DNA of 64,000 nt from Flavimaribacter sp024343425 (GCA_965227645.1 OZ245773.1:4774001-4838000); one strand, 5' to 3'. Positions 44,733 to 54,029 are shown, counted from the first letter of the stretch. Translations and numbers: made by a program. The notes: generated by a model not told the origin, from the sequence alone.

Positions 44733-46889
44733 TTACTCGCCGAGAAGAATTTCGAGCAGAGTTGTCTGACCGCCGCCAGCAGCCTTGCCGCCGCCGATGG
44801 AGGCCGGCGGAAGTCTGCGATTCGTTGATCCCGTCTGTTCGGTCGAAATCCCCGGGGAGGAAACATCCTCTTCCGGCCGCACAGCCGGCGTCGCGACCGA
44901 ACCGCCGCCCGACACGCTGTAGCCGACGGGCAGGCGGGCTATTGCGACGCCCTCATGAGCAGCGGTCATGAAACCGCGCCAGGCCTCGGCCGGCATCGTG
45001 CCGCCGGTGACTTTTTTTGTAGGCGTTCCGTCGTCATTGCCGAACCAGACGCCGGTCGTCAGGTTGGACGTGTAGCCGACAAAGAGCGCGTCGCGGAAGG
45101 ACTGCGTCGTCCCGGTCTTGCCGGCGGCGTCGCGCCGCCCGAGCGCCGCCCGGCGACCGGTGCCCTCGCTGACGACGCGCATCAGCATGGAATTCATCAT
45201 GCCGGCGACCTGCGGCCGCAGAACCCTCGGCGGATTGTCATAGGTGTTTTCGTACAGCACCTTGCCAGACGCCGTGCGCACCCGCCTAATGATGTGCGGC
45301 GTCGCCTTGTAGCCGCCATTCATGAAAGGCGCATAGGCGGCCGTCAGTTCGGTGAGCGTCACCTCCGACGTGCCGAGCGCAATCGAGGCGTTGGCTTCCA
45401 GTTTGGACTCGATGCCCATGCGATGCGCCGTCTTGACGACGCGACGCGGCCCCGCCTCCATGACGAGTTGCGCGGCGATGGTGTTCAACGATTTTGTCAG
45501 CGCTTCGGACAAGGTCACCGGACCGCGATACTCGTCGTCATAGTTGGAAGGCGTCCATTTGCCGATCCTGACCGGCGTATCGTTGCGCACGGTCTCCGGA
45601 GTGCGCCCCATTTCCATGGCGGCGACGTAGACGAACGGCTTGAACGCCGAGCCCGGCTGTCTTCTGGCCGTGGAGGCGCGATTGAACTGGCTCACCGTAT
45701 AGTCGAAACCGCCGATCAGGGCGCGGATGGCGCCGGATCCGTCGATCGAAACCAGCGCGCCTTGCGTAACGTTCTTTGATTCGCCCTCGCGGGCGATCGC
45801 TTCCTGGATGACTGCTTCGCCATGTCGCTGCAGGCGGTGGTCGATGGTGGTGTCGACGATGAGGTCCTGTTCGATCTTGCCGTCGAGGATATTCTCGAGG
45901 CGGTCCATGACCAGGTCGGCTGCATAGTTTTCTGCGCCGCTCCAGTAGCTGCGCGCCCGCGTGGGCGCCTGGGTCATGGCGGTGGTGATTTCGCGGTCCG
46001 TGACGAAATCCTCCTCCCGCATGGCTTCCAGCACGAGCTGGGCGCGGGCTTCGGCGGCGTCCGGGTCACGCGCCGGCGACAGACGCGACGGCGCCTTGAG
46101 CAGGCCGGCGAGCAACGCCGCCTGGGCGAGATTGACGTCGCGCGCGGATTTCTTGAAATAACGCCGCGACGCGGCCTCGACGCCGTAGGCGCCAGAACCG
46201 AAATAGACCCGGTTGAGGTACATTTCGAGAATCTGGTCCTTGGTGAATTTTTGCTCCAGCCAGAAGGCGAGCATGACCTCCTGCGCCTTGCGCTCGATTG
46301 TGCGCTCCGGCGAGAGGAAAAGGTTCTTCGCAAGCTGCTGTGTCAGCGTGGAGCCGCCCTGCACCATGCCGCCCGCCATCAGATTGCTGACCATCGCACG
46401 GGCGAGGCCAACCGGATCGATCCCGAAATGCGAATAGAACCGGCGATCCTCGATGGCGATGACGGCCTGGGGAATGTAGGGGGACATGCTGGCGAGCGTC
46501 ACCGCCTCGCCGCCGGTTGCGCCGCGATTGGCGAGCGTGCCGCCGTCTGTCGAAAGGATCTTGACGTTCGGCGGGCGTTCCGGCACGGCCCATGTGGTCG
46601 CGCTCGGCATCTTTGCAGCGTAGAACGCCATCAGGCCGGCGAGACCGATCGCTCCCCAAAGACCCAGGACGAAACCCCAATAGAGGCCGCGCCGCGCCGC
46701 AACCGCGAGAAACCTGCGCAGCGCGCCGGATCGCCTGGCGCCCGCAGACGCCTTTGGCCCGCGTTTCGCGCGCCCGGACTTGCCGGACCGGCCAACCCTG
46801 TCCTTTGCGTCGGCCCTCAGATCGGACTTCCGGCCGGACTTGTCCAGCACAGGATCGATCTTCTTGCGGGTCTTCTTGTTTCTGGCCAT
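44733..46889 (-). CDS. Class A penicillin-binding protein (PBP1a type)
   Basis: Bifunctional peptidoglycan glycosyltransferase/transpeptidase of 718 residues. A long basic cytoplasmic N-terminus (about 60 residues rich in Lys and Arg) precedes one membrane helix (GLYWGFVLGLWGAIGLAGLM). The GT51 domain has IAIEDRRFYSHFGIDPVGLARA and GGSTLTQQLAKNLFLS. The transpeptidase domain has SxxK in GSAFKPF, SLN in KSLNTIAAQL and KTGTT in AAGKTGTTQSF. The C-terminal tail is low-complexity (Gly, Ser, Pro). It crosslinks glycan strands on the periplasmic side. Confidence 0.96.
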   Translation of the reverse strand: MARNKKTRKKIDPVLDKSGRKSDLRADAKDRVGRSGKSGRAKRGPKASAGARRSGALRRFLAVAARRGLYWGFVLGLWGAIGLAGLMAFYAAKMPSATTWAVPERPPNVKILSTDGGTLANRGATGGEAVTLASMSPYIPQAVIAIEDRRFYSHFGIDPVGLARAMVSNLMAGGMVQGGSTLTQQLAKNLFLSPERTIERKAQEVMLAFWLEQKFTKDQILEMYLNRVYFGSGAYGVEAASRRYFKKSARDVNLAQAALLAGLLKAPSRLSPARDPDAAEARAQLVLEAMREEDFVTDREITTAMTQAPTRARSYWSGAENYAADLVMDRLENILDGKIEQDLIVDTTIDHRLQRHGEAVIQEAIAREGESKNVTQGALVSIDGSGAIRALIGGFDYTVSQFNRASTARRQPGSAFKPFVYVAAMEMGRTPETVRNDTPVRIGKWTPSNYDDEYRGPVTLSEALTKSLNTIAAQLVMEAGPRRVVKTAHRMGIESKLEANASIALGTSEVTLTELTAAYAPFMNGGYKATPHIIRRVRTASGKVLYENTYDNPPRVLRPQVAGMMNSMLMRVVSEGTGRRAALGRRDAAGKTGTTQSFRDALFVGYTSNLTTGVWFGNDDGTPTKKVTGGTMPAEAWRGFMTAAHEGVAIARLPVGYSVSGGGSVATPAVRPEEDVSSPGISTEQTGSTNRRLPPASIGGGKAAGGGQTTLLEILLGE

Positions 46890-47048
46890 GAATCCATCAA
46901 GGTTTTTGCGGTGCAGTGGACCCTAATTGCGGTTTTTTAAGGCGTCGTTAATCCTGACGACTGGCAGGCTTGCCGCACGCCATTATCTTAACGCTCTGTC
47001 ATTGCGTCGGAGTTAACAGTTGAACGACGCGAAGGAGGCGACTGTCGG

Positions 47049-48137
47049 ATGCGCATGACAGACGGAATTTCCCCGAAGGAAAGGACCGGAGAACCCTATA
47101 TTCACCTGGAGACCGGCAGGGTCGGATGGGTCGACTACCTGAAAGGGTTCTCGATCCTTCTGGTCGTGATGATGCATTCCGTGCTCGGCGTCGAGGAAGC
47201 GATGGGGTCGGAGGGATGGATGCATGTGTTCGTGCAGACGGCGCAGCCATTCCGCATGCCTGCCTTTTTCATGGTCGCCGGACTATTCCTGATGCGCTCG
47301 ATTGACCGGCCGCTCGACCGGTATATCGATTCGAAGGTCGTCCACTTCGTCTATTTCTACCTGCTGTGGCTGACGATCCAGTTTGTGTTCAAGGCGCCCG
47401 GCATGGCGATGGACGGCGGATTGGCGGCGCCGCTGATCGCCTGGCTGACGGCGCTTGTCCAGCCGTTCGGCACATTATGGTTCATCTATATTCTGCCGAT
47501 CTTCTTCCTCGTGACGCGAGCCCTGCGCCGATTTCCGGCGGCGGCCGTCGCGATCGCCGCTTTTATCCTGCAGATGCTTCCGATCCATACCGGCGTCGTC
47601 GTGATCGACGAATTCGCAAGCTACTATGTCTGGTTCTTTGTCGGATACGCGTATTGCGACCACATCTTCCGGCTCGCCGATCTCATGAGAACGCGTCTGC
47701 CCGCTTCGCTCGCCTTCAGCGCGATTGCTCTCGCCGCGATCTGGCTTTTCACCGAATGGACGCCGGGAAACGGCGCCGCGGCGTCGCAGTGGCCGGGCGT
47801 ATCCTTCGCGCTTGGTCTCGCAGGCGCGGCGGCTCTGATCGCGATTTGCGCAGCGCTCGACCGTTACCGCCTGGCGCGCGCCATCCGCTGGTGCGGCGCG
47901 CATTCGATCGTCATCTATCTGGCGTTCTTCCTGCCGATGGCGGCAAGCCGGGTCATTCTCGTCAAATCCGGACTGATCGACAACGTGGGCGCCGTGTCCT
48001 TGCTGGTCTGGATCGCCGCGGTCGTCGGCCCGGCCGTCCTGTTCCTGCTGGTCGAGACGACAGGTTACGGCCGTTTCCTGTTCGAGCGGCCCGGCTGGGC
48101 GCGGCTCAAGCCTTCGGAGCGGCAAGCGCGTCCATGA
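47049..48137 (+). CDS. Acyltransferase_3 family integral membrane protein
   Basis: Inner-membrane protein of 362 residues with about ten hydrophobic helices. The N-terminal helix VDYLKGFSILLVVMMHSVLG holds the conserved His of the acyltransferase-3 family, and the next helix AQPFRMPAFFMVAGLFL has the matching Arg motif. Such proteins O-acetylate or succinylate surface sugars, glucans or exopolysaccharide; the substrate is unknown here. AAGGAGG lies 10 bases before the ATG. The last 32 bases overlap the convergent peptidase gene. Confidence 0.9.
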   Translation: MRMTDGISPKERTGEPYIHLETGRVGWVDYLKGFSILLVVMMHSVLGVEEAMGSEGWMHVFVQTAQPFRMPAFFMVAGLFLMRSIDRPLDRYIDSKVVHFVYFYLLWLTIQFVFKAPGMAMDGGLAAPLIAWLTALVQPFGTLWFIYILPIFFLVTRALRRFPAAAVAIAAFILQMLPIHTGVVVIDEFASYYVWFFVGYAYCDHIFRLADLMRTRLPASLAFSAIALAAIWLFTEWTPGNGAAASQWPGVSFALGLAGAAALIAICAALDRYRLARAIRWCGAHSIVIYLAFFLPMAASRVILVKSGLIDNVGAVSLLVWIAAVVGPAVLFLLVETTGYGRFLFERPGWARLKPSERQARP

Positions 48138-49503
48138 TGCGGATCCAGGACCGGATGCCCTTGTGGAATGATTTCACGTCGTATTTTTCATTCGGCGAAT
48201 GGATGCAATCGTCCTCCAGCGCGAAACCGACCAGAAGCGACTGCATGCCGAGCATCGACTGGAAGAATCCGACGACGGGAATGGAGCCGCCCATGCCAAC
48301 GAAAGCGGCGGGCTTGCCCCATTCCTCGGTCAAGGCCTTGCCGGCGCTCGCCAGTTCGTCTGACTCGTAGGGAAGATGAATGGCGCCTGACGTTCCGTGG
48401 GCCTTGAATTCGACGGAGCAGTCGTCCGGAATGCGGGAGGAGACGAATTCGCGGAAGGCGGCGCGCACGGCATGCGGATCCTGTTCGCCGACCAGACGGA
48501 ACGAGATCTTCGCCGAGGCTTCCGCCGGAATAACCGTCTTGAAGCCGGGCGCCGTGTAGCCGCCCCAGACGCCGTTGATCTCGGCGGTCGGCCGGGCCCA
48601 GGTGAGCTCCAGCACCGAGCGGCCTTCTTCACCGGACGGTTTGGAAAGGCCCACCTCGCTCAGGAAAGACTCCGCCGAGCGCCCAAGGCCGTCCCACATC
48701 GCCTTGATATCGTCCGGGGTTTCGCTGACGCCGTCATAGAAGCCGGGAATCGTCACCCGGCCGGTCTCGTCGTGCATCTCGCCGAGAATGCCGGTCAGAA
48801 TATGGATAGGATTGGCGGCCGCGCCGCCATAGTGGCCGGAATGCAGATCGCGGCTGGCGGCGTGAATCGTGATTTCCTCGCCGGTGAGGCCGCGCAGGCT
48901 GACGGAAATCGCCGGCGTCTCCGCGTCCCACATGCCGGTGTCGCAGACGAGCGCCAGATCCGCCTTCAATTCGTCGCTGTTGGCTTCAAGAAACGGAATG
49001 AGCGACGGCGATCCGCTTTCCTCCTCGCCCTCGAACAGTATGGAGACGTTCAGCGGAAGGTCGCCGCGCGTTTCTTTCCAGGCGCGGCAGGCCTCGACAA
49101 AGGTCAGAAGCTGGCCCTTGTCGTCGCTGGTTCCGCGACCGGTGATGATCTTGCGGCCGTCCGGCGTTTCCGAAAAGGTGGGCTCGAACGGATCGGTGCT
49201 CCAAAGTTCGAGCGGGTCGACGGGCTGCACGTCGTAGTGGCCGTAGAACAGCACATGCGGCGCTGCGGCGGCGGCGCCGGCATGATGGGCGACGACCATC
49301 GGGTGGCCGTCGGTCTTCCTCACGGAAGCCTCGAAGCCGATTTCCGACAGGCTTTCGACCAGCCATTCCGCGGCCTTTTCGCAATCGCCGGCGTGGGACC
49401 TGTCGGTCGAAATGGAGGGAATGCGAACCAGGTCCTTCAGGCGCCCGAGACTCGCCTCCAGACTTGCGTCGGCTGCTGAGAGAACGTCTTCGAGATCGGC
49501 CAT
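48106..49503 (-). CDS. M20-family metallopeptidase / dipeptidase
   Basis: Dinuclear zinc hydrolase of 465 residues. Metal ligands lie in LFYGHYDVQPVDP (His, Asp), GRGTSDDKGQ (bridging Asp), FEGEEESGSPS (catalytic Glu and ligand Glu), CDTGMWD (Asp) and the C-terminal DDCIHSPNEKYDV (His). The lid domain has DLHSGHYGGAAANP. The overall pattern matches carboxypeptidase/dipeptidase members of M20 (CNDP-like). ATG 49503 (MADLEDVLSAAD) is preferred to 49536. The 3' end overlaps the acyltransferase gene tail to tail by 32 bases. Confidence 0.93.
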   Translation of the reverse strand: MADLEDVLSAADASLEASLGRLKDLVRIPSISTDRSHAGDCEKAAEWLVESLSEIGFEASVRKTDGHPMVVAHHAGAAAAAPHVLFYGHYDVQPVDPLELWSTDPFEPTFSETPDGRKIITGRGTSDDKGQLLTFVEACRAWKETRGDLPLNVSILFEGEEESGSPSLIPFLEANSDELKADLALVCDTGMWDAETPAISVSLRGLTGEEITIHAASRDLHSGHYGGAAANPIHILTGILGEMHDETGRVTIPGFYDGVSETPDDIKAMWDGLGRSAESFLSEVGLSKPSGEEGRSVLELTWARPTAEINGVWGGYTAPGFKTVIPAEASAKISFRLVGEQDPHAVRAAFREFVSSRIPDDCSVEFKAHGTSGAIHLPYESDELASAGKALTEEWGKPAAFVGMGGSIPVVGFFQSMLGMQSLLVGFALEDDCIHSPNEKYDVKSFHKGIRSWIRIMDALAAPKA

Positions 49504-49591
49504 GGCTGCTATGCTCCTTTGAATCGGCGGGACCATAGGCCTTGCCGGTCGACGAACACAAGCGGCAATGATCGCATTTTCCGTGAGGCGG

Positions 49592-49725
49592 ATAAAAAAG
49601 TGCCACCGTGACTGGAGGGGGATGTCACGGTGGCGTTGGGGATGCAGGCGGCGACCCGGAGAGGGGGGATGAGGTCACCGCCCTATGTCTGACGCGGCGG
49701 GGGACATGCCTCTCGCCAGACATCG
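49592..49725 (-). ncRNA. Candidate three-hairpin small RNA with C-rich loops
   Basis: Read on the minus strand, three hairpins follow one another. The 5' hairpin has a 9-bp stem TGTCTGGCG/CGTCAGACA (one mismatch) at 49714-49722 and 49686-49694. The middle hairpin has a 10-bp stem GGCGGTGACC/GGTCGCCGCC (one mismatch) at 49673-49682 and 49647-49656. The 3' hairpin has a perfect 11-bp stem GCCACCGTGAC/GTCACGGTGGC at 49624-49634 and 49602-49612, followed by ACTTTTTTAT, an intrinsic terminator. The loops carry GCATGTCCCCCGCC, TCATCCCCCCTCTCC and ATCCCCCTCCA, anti-Shine-Dalgarno-like sequences. The size (about 130 nt) and layout recall the alpha-r14/NfeR1-type sRNAs of rhizobia; membership is inference. 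No ORF fits. Confidence 0.7.
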
Positions 49726-50297
49726 GCATTATCTAATTGCCGGTTCCTGATATTTGTGGAGACGAATGTGGCAATTCAAGGACACAATTGCCGCCGCAGG
49801 CCCGCAGGAACGCTCGCGACAGCGATTTCAACGCCGTCGCGATCATGCGAATCCCGGGCGGTGGTCCGAAACTGAATATCCAGGCTCGATAGAAACTATC
49901 TGCAGAATGAATACTTACCTGTTTCGGTCCGGAATTGGCAATGTGACAAGTTGTCATTAGAATCAAGGGGTAAGCCGCATCATCACCCGAACGGGTGAGC
50001 GTGGCGAAGATTTTGGCGCAACTCGAAAGCGAGGAACCGGCCATTTTGGCGCGGTTCAGCAACCCTGACGACAACCGACCCGAACCGATCAAAAAAATAT
50101 TTTTGAAATCCGAGTTGGCGGCACGGGATTCCTGCATCGAACTGTCAAATGAGTTGGGAAAATCGGCCGCCGCGCCTGATTCTTCGCCGCTTTTTGCACG
50201 ACCCTCAGCGGCGCGCGCGCGCCTGTTGAAAGATTTGAACCTTGCGGGCGAACCAACGGCATGGACGCGGTATCGCGGCTGGGGTATCCATTCCGCC
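49726..50297. other. Spacer between the sRNA candidate and polA
   Basis: About 570 bases without a supportable gene. The plus-strand frame of polA is open for 101 codons upstream of its Met (from 49995), and a 190-codon frame is open on the minus strand, but neither translation resembles a known protein. The region is less GC-rich than its neighbours. It holds the palindrome TGACAA-G-TTGTCA (49944-49956) and the AT-rich inverted repeat TCAAAAA-AATA-TTTTTGA (50089-50106). Promoters for polA (plus) and for the sRNA (minus) must lie here. Confidence 0.5.
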
Positions 50298-53249
50298 ATG
50301 AACAAGAATGATCATCTCTTCCTGGTCGACGGGTCTGGCTACATTTTCCGGGCCTTCCACGCCCTGCCCCCTTTGACCCGCAAATCCGACGGCCTGCCGG
50401 TGGGCGCCGTCGCCGGCTTCTGCAACATGCTGTGGAAGCTCCTCGCCGACGCGCGGGACACGTCCGTCGGGGTCACGCCCACCCATCTGGCTGTGATCTT
50501 CGACTATTCCTCCAAGACCTTCCGCAAGGAACTCTATCCGGACTACAAGGCCAACCGGTCGGAGCCGCCGGAAGACCTTGTTCCGCAGTTCGGCCTGATT
50601 CGCGAGGCGACGAAGGCCTTCGACCTGCCCTGCATCGAACTGGAAGGCTTCGAGGCCGACGATTTGATCGCCACCTATGCGCGGCTCGCCGAGGAAGCCG
50701 GCGCCGACACGACGATCATCTCGTCCGACAAGGACCTGATGCAGCTCGTGACCCCGCATGTGTCGATGTATGACAGTATGAAGGACCGGCAGATCGGCCG
50801 CGACGAGGTCATCGAGAAATGGGGCGTTCCGCCGGAAAAGATGATCGACCTGCAGTCCCTGACCGGCGATTCCACCGACAATGTGCCGGGCGTGCCGGGG
50901 ATCGGACCGAAGACGGCGGCCCAGCTTCTGGAAGAGTACGGCGATCTCGACACGCTGCTGGCGCGGGCGGAGGAGATCAAGCAGAACAAGCGGCGCGAGA
51001 ACATCATCGCATTCGCCGACCAGGCGCGCCTGTCGCGCGAGCTTGTGACGCTCAAGACCGACACGCCGGTCGAGGACGATCTCGACAGTTTCAAACTGGA
51101 GCCGCAGAACGGCCCGAAACTGATCTCGTTCCTGAAGGCCATGGAATTCACGACGCTGACACGCCGCGTTGCGGAGGCGACCGGCGCCGAAGTCTCGGAG
51201 ATCGATCCGGCCACCGTCGATGTCGCGTGGGGCGCCGCGGCGCGCGGACCGGACCTCGATGAAGGCGACGCCGCAACGCCGGAGGCGGCGGCTGCCGGCG
51301 ACTCTAAAGAAGGACAATGGACGCCGAAGGCCCTCGCCAAGGCGCGGGCTGAAGAGGCCGCGAGCGCCAGGATCGATCATTCCTCCTATCAGTGCCTGCG
51401 CAACGTCGAGGCGCTGGACGCCTTCATTGCGGCGGCCCGGGAAACCGGCGTGGTCGCCTTCGACACGGAAACGACCTCGCTCGATCCGATGCAGGCCGAA
51501 CTGGTCGGCTTTTCGCTCGCCTATCAGCCGCAGGACGGCAAGGCGGCGGCGAGCGGGCCGATCCAAGCCGCCTATACGCCGCTGATCCACAAGGCGGGCG
51601 CCGACGACCTGCTCGGCGGTGGTCTCGTGGAAAACCAGGTCCCGGTCGATGAAGCGCTGGCGCAGCTGAAAACGCTGCTCGAGGATGCCTCCGTCCTCAA
51701 GATCGCGCAGAACATGAAATATGACTGGCTGATCATGAAGCGCCACGGCGTCGAAATCACAAGCTTCGACGACACGATGCTGATCTCATACGCCATCGAC
51801 GCCGGTGTCGGCGGCCAGGGCATGGACGCGCTGTCGGAACGCTGGCTTGGCCACAAGCCAATTCCATACAAGGAAGTCGCCGGAAGCGGGCGCTCCGCCG
51901 TCACCTTCGATTTCGTCGATATCGACAAGGCCACGGCCTATGCGGCCGAGGACGCCGACGTCACGCTCCGACTCTGGCAGGCGCTGAAACCGCGTCTTGC
52001 AGCCGACGGCCTTGTCAGCGTCTACGAACGGCTGGAGCGTCCGATGGTGGCAACGCTTGCCGCCATGGAGATGCGCGGCGTCAGCGTCGACCGGCAGATC
52101 CTGTCGCGATTGTCGGGCGATTTCGCGCAGGGCGCCGCCGCCCTTGAGGACGAGATCCAGACGCTCGCCGGCGAAAAGTTCAACGTCGGGTCGCCGCGCC
52201 AGCTCGGCGAGATCCTGTTTGGCAAAATGGGGCTTCCGGGCGGCACGAAAACCCGCTCCGGCCAGTGGTCGACCACGGCGCAGAAACTGGAAGAACTGGC
52301 GGCCGAAGGGCTCGAACTTCCCGGCAAAATCGTCGAATGGCGCCAGCTCACCAAGCTGAAATCCACCTATACGGACGCGCTTCCGGGCTTCATCAACCCG
52401 GAGACTGACCGGGTGCACACGTCCTACGCGCTCGCCTCGACGACGACCGGCCGGCTTTCGTCATCCGAACCGAACCTGCAGAACATCCCGGTGCGCACGG
52501 CCGAGGGCCGCAAGATCCGCACAGCCTTCGTTTCACAGCCGGGCTACAAACTGGTTTCCGCCGACTATTCACAGATCGAACTGCGGGTGCTTGCCCACGT
52601 CGCCGACATCGAGGCGCTGAAAAAGGCCTTCGAAGAGGGTCTGGACATTCACGCCATGACCGCGTCGGAAATGTTCGGCGTGCCGGTCAAGGACATGCCG
52701 CCGGAAATTCGCCGCCGCGCCAAGGCGATCAATTTCGGCATCATCTACGGCATTTCCGCCTTCGGACTCGCCAACCAGCTCTCCATTCCCCGTTCGGAGG
52801 CGAGCGAATACATCAAGACCTATTTCGAGCGCTTTCCGGGCATACGCGACTATATGGAGTCGACCAAGGCGTTCGCCCGCGAGCACGGCTATGTGGAGAC
52901 GATCTTCGGGCGGCGGGCGCACTATCCGGAGATCAGGTCGTCCAATCCGCAGGTCCGGTCGTTCAACGAGCGCGCCGCCATCAATGCGCCGATCCAGGGT
53001 TCGGCCGCCGATATCATCCGGCGCGCGATGATCCGCATGGACGCGGCGCTGGACGAGGCTGACCTGACGGGAAGCATGCTTCTGCAGGTGCACGACGAAC
53101 TGATCTTCGAAGCGCCGGACGACGAGGTCGACGCGACCATACGCGTCGCGACCGACATCATGGAGAACGCAGCGATGCCGGCGGTGGCGATGAAGGTTCC
53201 CCTGAAGGTCGACGCCCGCGCCGCCTCGAACTGGGACGAGGCGCATTAA
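50298..53249 (+). CDS. polA: DNA polymerase I
   Basis: Repair and Okazaki-fragment polymerase of 983 residues. The N-terminal 5'-3' exonuclease has LVDGSGYIFRAFHALPP, YKANR, ELEGFEADDLIATYA and GIGPKTAAQLL. The 3'-5' proofreading domain keeps its acidic residues (VAFDTETTSLDP and the later YAAEDADVTLRLW). The polymerase domain has motif A SADYSQIELRVLAH, motif B RRRAKAINFGIIYG and motif C LQVHDELIFE. I chose MNKNDHLFLVDGSG at 50298 as the normal start; the 101 upstream codons are not polymerase-like. Confidence 0.98.
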   Translation: MNKNDHLFLVDGSGYIFRAFHALPPLTRKSDGLPVGAVAGFCNMLWKLLADARDTSVGVTPTHLAVIFDYSSKTFRKELYPDYKANRSEPPEDLVPQFGLIREATKAFDLPCIELEGFEADDLIATYARLAEEAGADTTIISSDKDLMQLVTPHVSMYDSMKDRQIGRDEVIEKWGVPPEKMIDLQSLTGDSTDNVPGVPGIGPKTAAQLLEEYGDLDTLLARAEEIKQNKRRENIIAFADQARLSRELVTLKTDTPVEDDLDSFKLEPQNGPKLISFLKAMEFTTLTRRVAEATGAEVSEIDPATVDVAWGAAARGPDLDEGDAATPEAAAAGDSKEGQWTPKALAKARAEEAASARIDHSSYQCLRNVEALDAFIAAARETGVVAFDTETTSLDPMQAELVGFSLAYQPQDGKAAASGPIQAAYTPLIHKAGADDLLGGGLVENQVPVDEALAQLKTLLEDASVLKIAQNMKYDWLIMKRHGVEITSFDDTMLISYAIDAGVGGQGMDALSERWLGHKPIPYKEVAGSGRSAVTFDFVDIDKATAYAAEDADVTLRLWQALKPRLAADGLVSVYERLERPMVATLAAMEMRGVSVDRQILSRLSGDFAQGAAALEDEIQTLAGEKFNVGSPRQLGEILFGKMGLPGGTKTRSGQWSTTAQKLEELAAEGLELPGKIVEWRQLTKLKSTYTDALPGFINPETDRVHTSYALASTTTGRLSSSEPNLQNIPVRTAEGRKIRTAFVSQPGYKLVSADYSQIELRVLAHVADIEALKKAFEEGLDIHAMTASEMFGVPVKDMPPEIRRRAKAINFGIIYGISAFGLANQLSIPRSEASEYIKTYFERFPGIRDYMESTKAFAREHGYVETIFGRRAHYPEIRSSNPQVRSFNERAAINAPIQGSAADIIRRAMIRMDAALDEADLTGSMLLQVHDELIFEAPDDEVDATIRVATDIMENAAMPAVAMKVPLKVDARAASNWDEAH

Positions 53250-53290
53250 ATAGCGCCAAATATTCTTTTGATTTCTGTGAGATCCGAACG

Positions 53291-53773
53291 ATGGCGACCG
53301 ATGCCTCCCAAATCTACAACGTGCATTTGGCCGGCTATCTCAAGCGCTTCCTTTTGATCTACACGGCCGTTTATGTGGTATTTGTTTTTTTCGCTTTTCG
53401 TTTGGAGCAGCCGAAATTCGTCCTGCCGATGTGGCAATCCGCCATCGCGGCTGGCGCCATGGGCTACTATTTCGCCCAGTGGGAAAGGCGCAGACCAAAG
53501 CCGGGGGAAAGCTGGAAGCTATGCTTTCGGTTCGTGCTTGTCGGCTACCCGGTCGCGCTGGTCCTGATCATTCTCTACGCCAGCGACTTTTCGAGCGCCG
53601 GCTTCATGCGACACTACAATTTCTACGCAGAGCGGGGCGAACTTCTGATCATGCCGGCGATGATGCTGTTCTTCGGCCTCTTCGTCGCCTTCATGAACCT
53701 GATCTTCATGTGGATCGCCATGCTGGTTGTCGGATACATCGCCGAGGACGCCGTCAAAACATCGCCATCATAG
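53291..53773 (+). CDS. Four-helix membrane protein, possibly ABZJ_00895 family
   Basis: A 160-residue protein with four predicted membrane helices (about 18-36, 46-60, 78-95 and 118-146): LKRFLLIYTAVYVVFVFFAF, WQSAIAAGAMGYYFAQ, FRFVLVGYPVALVLIILYA and IMPAMMLFFGLFVAFMNLIF. The conserved-looking segment FAQWERRRPKPGESWKL between helices 2 and 3 recalls the poorly characterised ABZJ_00895 family. The function is unknown. It follows polA after 41 bases and could be read through from it. Confidence 0.65.
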   Translation: MATDASQIYNVHLAGYLKRFLLIYTAVYVVFVFFAFRLEQPKFVLPMWQSAIAAGAMGYYFAQWERRRPKPGESWKLCFRFVLVGYPVALVLIILYASDFSSAGFMRHYNFYAERGELLIMPAMMLFFGLFVAFMNLIFMWIAMLVVGYIAEDAVKTSPS

Positions 53774-53780
53774 AAGCCGT

Positions 53781-53954
53781 TCAACGCGGCCGGGTCATCC
53801 GGTCGACCGCATAAATGAGCTGGTAGAGCGCGACCAGCCACAGCTTCTTTACCGTGTCCGCGCCATAGGCGTCTACCAGATCGAAGGCGGCCGTCGGGTT
53901 GAGCGCAAAACTCTGCGCAAGCGCCACGACGGCGACAGCGAGACCCGCCGCCAT
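53781..53954 (-). CDS. Short hydrophobic ORF or gene remnant downstream of lacI
   Basis: From ATG 53954 it encodes 57 residues: MAAGLAVAVVALAQSFALNP, then TAAFDLVDAYGADTVKKLWL, VALYQLIYAVDRMTRPR and a stop at 53781-53783. The frame stays open upstream to 54011 with coding-like sequence (VALSVLELLGETIPFTVAG) but no ATG or GTG there. Codon third positions are strongly G/C. It begins 18 bases after the regulator stop and ends 7 bases from the convergent membrane-protein gene. It may be a small membrane protein or the C-terminal remnant of a larger one. I do not recognise it. Confidence 0.45.
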   Translation of the reverse strand: MAAGLAVAVVALAQSFALNPTAAFDLVDAYGADTVKKLWLVALYQLIYAVDRMTRPR

Positions 53955-54029
53955 ACCCGCAACCGTAAACGGTATGGTTTCGCCGAGAAGTTCGAGGACG
54001 GAGAGGGCGACTTATTCAGGTCTTTCCGG

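Noticed and set aside
49733..50305. 190-codon minus-strand frame upstream of polA
   Set aside because: No recognisable domain, unconvincing start, and it overlaps AT-rich regulatory-looking sequence; not called as a gene.
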